Position numbers and translations under genes: made by a program. Of a DNA stretch of 64,000 nt, positions 53,410 to 62,379 are shown piece after piece (position 1 is the first letter of the stretch; the number at the start of each line of letters is the position of its first letter). Source of the DNA: Rapana venosa (taxonomy: Eukaryota > Mollusca > Gastropoda > Neogastropoda > Muricidae); NCBI GenBank assembly GCA_028751875.1, contig CM054135.1, positions 1,994,506-2,058,505 on the forward strand, written 5' to 3'. The notes below the pieces were generated by a model that was given only the letters and a program-made list of their open reading frames with translations, ran no database searches and had not been told where the DNA came from.

Positions 53410-53935
53410 ACAAAAGAATGATGGGTATACGGAGTAGGCATATGACATAAGCGTTATAAACATATTACTATCAACGTATGCATGCGAATCCTGGACATTG
53501 AATGCAGATCTACAAAGAAGGATCCAGCCTTTGGAGATGAGATGAGGTGAGATGCCTCAGAAGACTCCTTGGCATTTCATACACGGACCACATTACTAAC
53601 GAAGAAGTCCTACAAACCATCACCCAACAAGTAAAGCACTACGAAGACCTGCTGACCACAGTCAAGAAAAGGAAGCTCAGATGGTATGGACATGTGACTA
53701 GATCAGATGGGCTCTCCAAGACCATGCTGCAAGGAACAGTGCAGGGGAAGAGAAGGCTAAGGCAGGCCGAAGAAGAAATGGGCAGACAACATCACTGAAT
53801 GGACCGGGAGAGCTTCTCCACAACCTAGGCACTTGCCCACAACCGCTGCAAATGAAGCCAACTGGTGCAACGTTCGTCACTGCAGTGCCCCTACGATCCT
53901 GGAGGGGGTTATGGGAGCAGATGAGATGAGATGCG
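53410..53935 (+). mobile_element. RTE C-terminal fragment, plus strand
   Basis: Frame 53547-53798 contains RRLLGISYTDHITNEEVLQT, HYEDLLTTVKKRKLRWYGHV, TRSDGLSKTMLQGTVQGKRR. This is the conserved end of an RTE element different from the SR2-like one at 5-8 kb. Just upstream, in other frames, an ACESWTLNADLQRRIQ-type stretch is visible near 53475-53530. 5'-truncated, as LINE insertions usually are. Confidence 0.82.
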
Positions 53936-54555
53936 ATCAACGTATATAAATATGAAATAAAATATCAGCAATAATAACACGAGCAAATTACATCAGCCAG
54001 TTTCTTTAGGAGAGATAGAGAGAGAGAGGAGAGGAGAGAGAGAGAGAGAGATGAGAGAGAGAGATTATGTAAATGAACACTAGCCCACAACTGGGTCTAG
54101 GCCTACTCCCAACTGAAAAGATGACAAAGGTTACTGGCTTATCGGAAACCTTGGGGGGAAAAAAACAACTAGCCGTTGGCCAGATACATTTTTACTTTCT
54201 TAGAAATTAAAAAAAAATCCTTCATTTCTATCGCTGCTGCTATTTCGACTTGACTTGAGAGATTTGCCTCCCCCCCCCCCCTTCCCTCCGAAAAAAATGA
54301 GACATTGTCAGTGTATGTGTCAACTGATCCGTTAGTGACACAGCATACAGGTCACTCCATACATTTCAGATCAAACTACGCCAGTATTTGAATTGCCTCT
54401 CTCTTTCTCTCTTGGGTTAGAGTTCTAAGATACCTATCCCGCTGTTTTTACGCTGTTCATTTCAGTCTCATCTCCTGTGGTCCCAGTTTTCCCATTATGA
54501 CTATAGCACACTCACTCTGGGTTGGAGCCAGCCAGAATCCGACCCCCCCCCCCCC
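53936..54555. other. no gene; GA patch
   Basis: 54010-54066 is GA-rich. Nothing else recognised. Confidence 0.5.
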
Positions 54556-54574
54556 CCCAAAACCAAAGGACTTT

Positions 54575-54645
54575 CATGTGATTCGAACTCATGACCTTCT
54601 ATCCAGGAATTCAATGCACTCACCACTGAAGTACGGTGGCTGGAA
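54575..54645 (-). mobile_element. tRNA-like SINE head or tRNA relic
   Basis: Minus strand: CACCGTACTTCAGTGGTGAG (A-box-like), TTCCTGGATAGAAGG and CATGAGTTCGAATCACATGA (B box). The ends do not pair as an acceptor stem, so a functional tRNA gene is unlikely. Confidence 0.5.
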
Positions 54646-55004
54646 TGATAAAATGTCGACAACGGGAAGCTCCTTCCTTTTCTTGAAGACTTCTTCGTTT
54701 GTTCTACCATTTACCGTATTTGTCTGCATGACCCTGGTAACATCAATTCTGCCTTGAAGCTTCACACGTAACTTCCATTTTTCCCTTTTGTGCGGCAACC
54801 GGCAAATTAAGCACAGAGTACTTCTTATGATCAAACTATTGCAGACCTGCCGTGCCGTAATCCAAATTTTTGCATATTATAACATACACGTTCGAAGATT
54901 AACAAAACAAAAGCACCGCGAAAGATACATGGTTATGTTTGCCAGTGGCAGAAACACGAAAGTTCCCGCAATATACCCTTGCTTTCACCAGTGCTGTAGG
55001 TAAC

Positions 55005-55265
55005 TGTCCAGGCGTGTTTTTGAGGTAGATGTGGTGTTTTTGCTGTGGCGAATATGGACCGTAGTCTGGTCCACTCTTGGTGTTGTCATCCCATGGTTTT
55101 CTCTGTCTGGCTCTTTCTCTCCCGTCTTGTACTGTTCCCTGTAGTAGGACAAGTCTTGGCCAGTCCAGATGTTCGTATGATGTGCCCGTACCACTTTAGT
55201 TTGCGTTTTTTTCACTGAAGTCATGAGTTTTAACTTTTTTATATATATTGTTCCCAGTGGTACCT
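55005..55265 (-). mobile_element. RTE C-terminal fragment, minus strand
   Basis: In shifting minus frames: a KKTQTKVV/RKLKWYGHI-like block, RTSGLAKT-like, KSQTEKTMG and WTVTY-like end. Same protein region as 53.4-53.9 kb but a diverged copy in the opposite orientation. Confidence 0.7.
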
Positions 55266-55289
55266 CCACAAACAAACAAAAAGTTATTT

Positions 55290-55432
55290 GGATTTGTTTA
55301 AACCAATATGAAATGTAGCTTTCTTGTGCTTTTTTGGGTAAAGATTTTTATTCGTGTCAATGTACCTGTCAGTATTTAATTGTCGTTCATGGGATGATTT
55401 AAGTGTTTTTGACTTTGACTTGACTTTAAAAA
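55290..55432 (+). repeat. Repeat-G copy
   Basis: AACCAATATGAAATGTAGCT, TTATTCGTGTCAATGTACCT, CATGGGATGATTTAAGTG and TTTTTGACTTTGACTTGACT. Confidence 0.75.
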
Positions 55433-55529
55433 ACAACAACAACCGATGAAAGTATTGTGTCCACACAAAAGTTAATCAGCATACAAAAGTTACAAAAATC
55501 GTATACAATACATGATAACACTTTTTTTT

Positions 55530-56860
55530 TCAAGCCCATTCTTTGCTGGAATATATAACACACAATAACACTTTCCTCTTCAAACCCATTCTTTACTGGC
55601 ATAAAATAACACATGGTAACACTTTCCTCTTCAAAGCCACTTCGCTGGCAGAACACACGGTAACACTTTCCTTTTTAAACCCATTCTTTGCTGGCATTAC
55701 ACATGGTAACACTGTCCTCTTTAAACCCATTCTTTACTGGCATTACACATGGTAACACTTTTCCTCTTCAAACCCATTCTTTACTGATATTACACACAGT
55801 AACACTTTTTCCTCTTCAAACCCATTCTTTGCTGGCATATATAACACACAGTAACACTTTTCCTCTTCAAACCCATTCTTTGCTGGCATATATAACACAC
55901 AGTAACACTTTTCCTCTTCAAACCCATTCTTTACTGGCATGATATAACAAACGGTAACACTTTCCTCTTCAAACCCATTCTTTGCTGGCATATATAACAC
56001 ACAATAACACTTTCCTCTTCAAACCCATTCTTTGCTGGCATATGTAACACTGTCCTCTTCAAACCCATTCTTTGCTGGCATATGTAACACACAGTAACAC
56101 TTTCCTCTTCAAACCCATTCTTTGCTGGCATATGTAACACACTGTAACACTTTTCCTCTTCAAACCCATTCTTTGCTGGCATATATAACACACTGTAACA
56201 CTTTCCTCTTCAAACCCATTCTTTGCTGGCATATGTAACACACTGTAACACTTTTCCTCTTCAAACCCATTCTTTGCTGGCATATGGAACACACTGTAAC
56301 ACTTTTCCTCTTCAAACCCATTCTTTGCTGGCATATGTAACACACTGTAACACTTTTCCTCTTCAAACCCATTCTTTGCTGGCATATATAACACACAATA
56401 ACACTTTCCTCTTCAAACCCATTCTTTGCTGGCATATGTAACACTGTCCTCTTCAAACCCATTCTTTGCTGGCATATGTAACACACAGTAACACATTCCT
56501 CTTCAAACCCATTCTTTGCTGGCATTACACATGGTAACACTTTCCTAGTCAAACTTATTCTTTCTGGCATAATACACGTAACACTGTCCTCTTCAAACCC
56601 GTTCTTTGCTGGCATATGTAACACAGGGTAACACTTTCCTCTTCAAACCCATTCTTTGCTGGCATCTATAACACACAGTAACACTTTCCTCTTCAAACCC
56701 ATTCTTTGCTGGCATAATATAACACATGGTAACACTTTCCCCTTCAAACCCAATCTTTGCTGGCATATGTAACACTGTCCTCTTCAAACCCATTCTTTGC
56801 TGGCATATGTAACACACAGTAACACTTTCCTCTTCAAACCCATTCTTTGCTGACATATTT
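55530..56860. repeat. 50/51-bp minisatellite, about 26 units
   Basis: Unit: CTTTGCTGGCATATGTAACA + CACAGTAACACTTTTCCTCT + TCAAACCCATT. Units with CTTTCC are 50 bp and with CTTTTCC 51 bp. A shorter ~40-bp type lacks about ten bases (ATGTAACACTGTCC) and recurs near 56050, 56440, 56580 and 56770. On the minus strand the repeat reads MPAKNGFEEESVTVCYI, but the mixture of unit lengths breaks the frame, so it is not a protein gene. Confidence 0.93.
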
Positions 56861-56867
56861 CAATCGT

Positions 56868-57268
56868 TGGTGGATCGGTGGTCTAGAGGTAACGCGCCTG
56901 TCTAGAAAGCGAAAAGTCCGGGTCTGAAGTGTGCGGTGGTTCGACCCGTTTGGACCGGAAATTTTTTCCCCCCATCCATTAACCCATGGTGGGGTTTGGG
57001 CGCTAGTTTTCGGTGGAGGATAAACCCAGGTCCCGTGTTTTTCACGTTTTATTTAGGCAGAAAAAAACCCACGGCAAAAAGGAGTTGTCCCGGAAAATTC
57101 TTAGAAAAAGCCACTCTAAAGGGGAAACAAATCAGCTGCAAAAAAAAAAAAAAAAAAGGGTAAAAGGGGGGCCCGCAGCGCTAAGGGGCGACGCTTTCTC
57201 CGCTCCCCCCGGGGAGGGGCACCCCAAATTTTCAGAGAGAAATCTCCCGGTTAAGTGGTTATGAAATA
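56868..57268 (+). mobile_element. SINE-B inserted in the 50/51-bp array
   Basis: Begins GTTGGTGGATCGGTGGTCTA, GAGGTAACGCGCCTGTCTAG and B box GTGGTTCGACCCG. From about 56950 it becomes noisy (CATCCATTAACCCATGG) and ends near GAAATCTCCCGGTTAAGTGG. Confidence 0.85.
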
Positions 57269-57270
57269 AA

Positions 57271-57309
57271 ATCTGAGCGCTTTGATTTGTTGCTTTACAA
57301 GATTCAGCG
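57271..57309 (+). mobile_element. SINE-A 3' terminal fragment
   Basis: ATCTGAGCGCTTTGATTTGT + TGCTTTACAAGATTCAGCG, the inverted form of the SINE-A tail seen at 24.4 kb. It sits between the SINE-B and the resumed minisatellite. Confidence 0.75.
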
Positions 57310-57329
57310 TTTTTTTCCTCATTATTATT

Positions 57330-57740
57330 TTTTTTAATATAACACACGTAACATTTTTCCTCTTCAAACCCATTTTTGCGGGCATAATTAACACATGGTA
57401 ACATTTTCCCTCTTCAACCCCAATCTTGCGGGTATCTAAACACACGGAAAACACTTTCCCTTAAAAACCATTCTTTGCGGATAAAAACACACAGTACACT
57501 TTTCCTTTTTCAAACCCATTCTTTGCGGGAAAAAAAATAACACATGTAACACTTTCCTTTTAAAAAACCTTTCCCTTGCTGGAATATATAACATACACAT
57601 GTTAACATTTCTCTTAAAACCCATTCTTTGCTGGTAAAATAACACGGGCCCTTTTCCTCTTAAAACCCATTCTTTGCTGGCAAAAAATATAACCAGGTAA
57701 AAACCCTTTTCCCTTTTCAAACCCTTTTTTTGACACAGCC
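57330..57740. repeat. 50/51-bp minisatellite, resumed, low fidelity
   Basis: About eight units recognisable by CTCTTCAAACCCATT, CTTTGCGGG/CTTTGCTGG and AACACATG, with many homopolymer changes. Confidence 0.8.
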
Positions 57741-57834
57741 CCAATGGAACGGCTAAAACACATTATTTTGCTGTAAAAAAATGCCTTCATTCTATCTAGT
57801 TAAGTAAGAAAGGGGTTTGATTTTAAAACACTTA

Positions 57835-58125
57835 ATCTTGTAAAACTTTTTTCGGCCAAAGGCCCATAGAGCCGGAGCTTACCCCCGGTTTCTGTGCTTT
57901 TAAGCGAATGTGGTTTTTCCCCCCCCTGTGACAGGACGTAGTCTGTCGCCAGATATTTCCCCGCGGAGCGGTCCCCACTTGACCCCGGGGTGGAGTGGGA
58001 AAATAGGATAAAGTCCTTTCCCCAAAGGGACAAAAACACCGAGCCGAGGGGGGATCAAACCCCACGACCTTGGATCACGAGTTTGACCCCAAAACCCTTT
58101 TCCCCCCGGGCCCCCCCCTTTTGTG
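57835..58125 (-). mobile_element. SINE-D copy
   Basis: Matches 60048-60298: AAAGGCCCATAGAGCCGGAG, CTTACCCCCGGTTTCTG, GGGGTGGAGTGGGAAAATAG, GATCAAACCCCACGACCTTG (minus-strand B box) and GGATCACGAGTTTGACC. Confidence 0.65.
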
Positions 58126-59789
58126 AACTTTTGTTTTTTTTTCTTGGGCTTTTTTGTAGGGTGTATGGTTTGGGGGTTTTTTTTTTGGGCTTGTTTTGTT
58201 TCTTTTTTTTGTTAGTTTGTTGCGTTTTGGGGTTTTTTGGGGGTTTTCTTTTAATTGGAAGTAAACTGGGTTGGGAAGAAAAAATGAAACACAGGAAATT
58301 TTGCTTTGTTTTTGGGAAAAATTTGTTTAAAACCTTTTTATTAAACCGGAAATTTTGCCCATTTTTCAATTTATTTTAACACCCCCCTGAATTTAAAACC
58401 CGTGTTAAAATGTGTTCTTTTTTGTTTTGAAATGTTTTGAATTTTTTTGCAGATGTTGTTAATCGGGATTTTTTGTTTTTCTTCTTTTATTTTAAAAGGT
58501 TTTTCTTGCCACCCCTTTTCCCCCCCCACCCCCCCCCCCCCCCGAAGACAACAAAAAAAAATTTTAAAAAAAAGGGGGGGGGGGGGGAAAAATTTTTTGG
58601 GGGGGGGGGGGGGGGGGGGGGGGGGAAAAATTTTTGAAGGTTATTGAAAAAGAAAGGATGGGGAAAGGATTGGGGTAGGTAAAAATAAGGGGTTGGAATT
58701 TTGGGGTTTAAGTTGTTTTTGGTGATGGGGGGGGGGGGGTGTTTTGTTTTTTTTATTTTGTTTTAAAAAAAATATTTTTTTAAAAAAAAATGTTGGTTTG
58801 CCCCCCTGTGTAACTGAGTAAAAGTTTTTTTTTCCCCCTGGTTTATCTGGAACCCAAATTAGGAAAACGATCTCCCAAAGTGGGACGTACGGGGCCTGAC
58901 GTATGAATATGAAGAAGCAAAGACAATATAAAGGGGAAGCCAAGAAAAGAGGGTTTCAGCACCCTCTAATTTAACAGTAAGGAGATACAAATCCCTCCCC
59001 CCCGAGAAGACCAAGTAAAAATTTGTGGGGTGAGACTTGGACACTGCAGACCCAAAATCACCGTTTCCCAAATCCACTTTGGTGATTTGGGGTGTTTTCC
59101 CTGGGGAACTTTTCCCATGACAGTGAAGAACATTTCCTCCCCCTTTGCCCCTCCAAAACATAAAAACCTAGGGCCATATCTGGCCCTACTGCCCTCCCGA
59201 AAAAGGGAAAAGCTCTTCGGACCCATGGGACCTTCAGACGGCAGATTTTCGGGCCTCGGGAGTTGCGTGTGAGCATTCGACAAGATTTGTCAAAGTTTAA
59301 AGGGGCCCCAACGAATTTTCCTAAAATATGCAGAAACGTATTGCTGTCTGAACTTTTGGGGAAGAACAAAAAGCAATGCAGAAAAGCCCCTGAACCATAA
59401 AAAATCTGAAACAGTCTAGGCCAGACAGCCCCAAACTGACAGCCCGTCTTTGTTAAACGAATGTCTAAAGCTGCTTGTGGTGTCGTTTTCCCCTGATCTT
59501 TAGATAGATCTTGTTTATTTGGATCGCACGACGGCCCTCAACCCTCCACCCAATCAGTTTCATTTAAAAAAAATTTTATAGGTATTTTGTTTTGTGTGAG
59601 TACCTTGTGATGCTGCAATTAAAATTTGGGGGGAACACAGAGCCTTTTTTAACTTTGTAATCTTTCAAACGTTTTTGCCCCACTTTCCCTTTTTTTCCCA
59701 TTCACATGACGGGTTTAAAACCTACCCATTGTTTTTTTGGGTTTTTTTTTTAACGGGCAAGAAAAGTGCTGGGTTTTTAAAAACACAAG
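58126..59789. other. low-fidelity sequence; no gene recognised
   Basis: Many G, C, A and T runs (G runs at 58575-58625 and 58727-58739). 58960-59370 is more complex and has open minus-strand stretches in two frames, but no motif I can name. Confidence 0.4.
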
Positions 59790-59990
59790 GAGATGTTGTT
59801 GTTGTTGTTGCGTGTTCCCCGAAAAATCTGGGGTCCCCCAGAATGTGCATTTTGACTTTCACTCACCCATCAGAGATTGAATTCCCAACTGGGGATGAAA
59901 ATTTTGGCGTGTATGACTTTTTTGAAGTACCTCGCCTATAGGCACCCCATACTCCGATTCAGAGGATTTTTTTCCCCTTAAAGGAGGGGC
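59790..59990 (+). repeat. Repeat-J copy, low fidelity
   Basis: GTTGTTGTTGTTGCGTGTTC, CCAGAATGTGCATTTTGACT, GTACCTCGCCTATAGGCACC and CATACTCCGATTCAG. Confidence 0.6.
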
Positions 59991-60047
59991 AGGTCCCCAG
60001 CACAAGTCTTAAAATTTGCACCAAAAACAGTGAAGTAAGTATGTTCT

Positions 60048-60298
60048 TTCGAACCAGAAGGCCCATAGAGCGGAGCTTACCCAGTTTCTGTAGCGTTAAG
60101 CGAATGATGGTTTTTCCCCCCCCTGGAAGGACGCGTCTGTCCCCAGATTTTCCCAGCAGGGGTACCAATTTTACCCCGGGGTGGAGTGGGGAAAAAATGG
60201 GTAATGTCTTTCCCAGGACAAACACCGACCCGAGCGGGGATAAACTCGCACCTCGGATCACGAGTTGACGTCTAAACCACTCGACCACGGGGCCTCCC
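60048..60298 (-). mobile_element. SINE-D copy with tRNA-like head
   Basis: Minus strand: GGCCCCGTGGTCGAGTGGTT + TAGACGTCAACTCGTGATCC (A box and anticodon-arm-like), GTGCGAGTTTATCCCC (B-box-like), then GTCGGTGTTTGTCCTGGGAA and ACTCCACCCCGGGG. Confidence 0.75.
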
Positions 60299-60417
60299 AA
60301 AACAGATGAAGGGCAAGGTTGAAAAAGGGGTAGTCTGTGCCAGTTTTAGACCTGAGGGTTCGTTCCTTTCCCATAAAACTTAAGAAAGTCGGCTCCCACT
60401 TCGTTCTCTTACGTTAG

Positions 60418-60720
60418 TCTTCTTCTTCTTTCTTCTCTTCGTCGAACGCTCAGACAGCAATTTTTTTTGAAACAACTGACAAGTCGGGCCCCGTATATCC
60501 ACCCAATTTCGGCATAAGAGGGGTTTTGTTTTTTTTGAGTTTTCGGGGGGAAAAAAAAGGGGGGGAATGGCCCAAAGAAGGCAGAAATAGACAAGGGAGG
60601 ATGTAGCAGGAAAAAAAAACCCAAGGCAGAAGAAAAAGAGAGGGATAGAAAAGAAAAAATTTCCAGACAAAATTTCCAGAAGGGGGATGCTGTTTAAACT
60701 GACAGACTCCCAGGGGGGGG
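60418..60720 (-). repeat. Repeat-E, minus strand
   Basis: CTTCTTCTTTCTTCTCTTCG (GAA tail reversed), TCGAACGCTCAGACAGCAAT, AGAGGGATAGAAAAG, CCAGAAGGGGGATGCTG and ACTGACAG. The only minus-strand copy of the seven. Confidence 0.65.
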
Positions 60721-60759
60721 TTTTTTGGGTCAGGTATCTGTTTTGGAAAAAAACCCCTC

Positions 60760-61500
60760 TCAGATTATTACGCAGTGTGCGTGTCTAATCTGTCTTCTTT
60801 TCCCCTCTTTTTTTCTTCTCCCCCCCAAAACCCTTTTACCCCTTTCGTTACTTTTCCTTTCCCCCATACTTTTCTTCTTCTCCTTCCCTTATTCTCCTTC
60901 CCCATACCTTTTTTCTTCTCCTTCTCCATGACCTTCTTTTCTCAACCTTTTGTTCTCCTCTCCATGCCCTTCTTTTTCCCCCCGTAATTCTTCTTCTCCT
61001 TCTCCAAAACCTTCTTTTATCCTGTCCATGACCTTCTTCTTCCCCTTCCCCCGTAACATTCCTTTCCCCTTCCCCTAACTTTTTCCTTTCCCCCCCAACG
61101 TTTTTTTCTCTCCCCATGTTTTCTTCTCCTACTCCTACCTTTTCTTTCCCCCATACCTTTTCTTCTCCTCCCCCCCATGAACTTCTTTCCCCCTCTCAAT
61201 GACCTTCTTTCCTCCTGTCCATGACCTTCTCCTCCCCTGCTCATGCCCTTTCTTTTCTCCTGCTCCATGCCCTTCTTCTTCCCCTGCCCCGTGCCTTCTT
61301 CTTCTCGTCCCTGACCTTTTTTTCTCTCTGCCGTAACATTCTTCTTCTCCTAAAAAATTTTTTTCTTCTTTCCTCTCCTAACCTTTTCTTTCCAAAACCC
61401 TTTTTCTTATCCTGCCCCCTGACCTTCTTTTCCCCTTTCCCCCGTACCCTTTTCCCTCATTCTTTCTCTTTTCTTTTAAACCTTCTTCTTCTTGTTTTTC
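60760..61500. repeat. CT-rich minisatellite
   Basis: Words TCTCCATGACCTTCTTTTCT, TGTCCATGACCTTCTTCTTC and CCCGTAACATTC recur every 20-35 bp. Lys/Glu/Arg/Gly-rich minus frames are artefacts. Confidence 0.75.
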
Positions 61501-61546
61501 TTTTTCTTCGTTTTCTACTTCTCTCCTTCCTATGCATCCCCTTACT

Positions 61547-61745
61547 CTCCACGCATTACTTGGCGCAGAACATCTTGCGCACACTTTAAAATCCTGTTCC
61601 GCTTTTGAAAAGAGGGGGGCCATTTTCCGGGGGAAAACGGATGAAAAAAAAAAACCCAACACTGGATGAAAAAAACGCATAATTTGCTTTTTCTATTATT
61701 CATATAAAAGAAAAAAAATTTTTCCCATCTCAGTCCGGTTTTTTT
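61547..61745 (+). mobile_element. SINE-A, plus strand, low fidelity
   Basis: GCAGAACATCTTGCGCACAC, AAATCCTGTTCCGCTTTTG, GGGCCATTTTCC and GGATGAAAAAA in SINE-A head-to-tail order. Confidence 0.6.
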
Positions 61746-61789
61746 CATTTTTTATTTTTCTTTTCAGGAAATGGAAAAACCTTTAAAAG

Positions 61790-62010
61790 CTTTTTTTAAC
61801 CCTGTGGAGGTTTTGTTTTCTGCATCCCCCCCCGGCACACAACCCCCCCAAAAAACCCCCCCCCCTTCCCAACCTCGATTTATAGTCTCATCCGGGGGAT
61901 TTTTTGGGGGGTGGAATGGCAATGATGTCAACCCCAGAGGAAAAACCCCCTTGAACGGGAATCGAACCCGGGTATCAGTTTGCGAGCGCAATAGGCTACC
62001 CCGGGCCCCT
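61790..62010 (-). mobile_element. SINE-A with tRNA head, low fidelity
   Basis: GATTTATAGTCTCATCCGGG, CCCTTGAACGGGAATCGAAC, CCGGGTATCAGTTTGCGAGC and GCAATAGGCTACCC. It faces the plus-strand copy at 61.55 kb, forming an inverted pair. Confidence 0.65.
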
Positions 62011-62194
62011 TTTTCCAGTCGTCAGCAGAGAGTCAGTCTTCATTAGTAAAATCTGCAGTCAGTCAGTCAATCAGCAGCCCCCTTTACAGTTGGCCCCCGC
62101 ATCTCCTCCCAACTATGGGAGTGGGAGGGGCCTTTTGCATGGGTGTAAAGGATGCCCACACACACACCCCCAAAAACACACAGTGTCAATGGCG

Positions 62195-62329
62195 GTCACG
62201 GGGAACCACCTGCCTAGCTTAGAAAGCGTAAGCCCGAAGTGGGTGGTAGGGGCGATCCCTTTGGGGCCCGAAACTTCCTCCCCCCTCGCAAAGTGTAAAA
62301 ACCCTGTGGTGTGTGTGTGTTGTGTGTGG

Positions 62330-62363
<34 letters not shown>

Positions 62364-62375
62364 GCGCGCGCCGCG
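62195..62375 (+). mobile_element. SINE-B head fragment and (TG)n
   Basis: CTAGCTTAGAAAGCGTAAGC, CGAAGTGGGTGGTAGG and CCTTTGGGGCCCGAAACTT match the SINE-B start. It runs into a TG repeat at 62310-62375. Confidence 0.5.
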
Positions 62376-62379
62376 CGCA

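Noticed and set aside
54575..54645. Possible functional tRNA gene
   Set aside because: A and B boxes are present but acceptor and anticodon stems do not pair; better explained as a SINE head.
55931..56624. Repeating peptide MPAKNGFEEESVTVCYI as a possible repeat protein
   Set aside because: Units of 50, 51 and ~40 bp alternate, so the frame breaks repeatedly; no start or flanking exon.
60848..61268. Gly/Arg/Glu/Lys-rich minus frames
   Set aside because: Translations of the CT-rich minisatellite in low-fidelity sequence.
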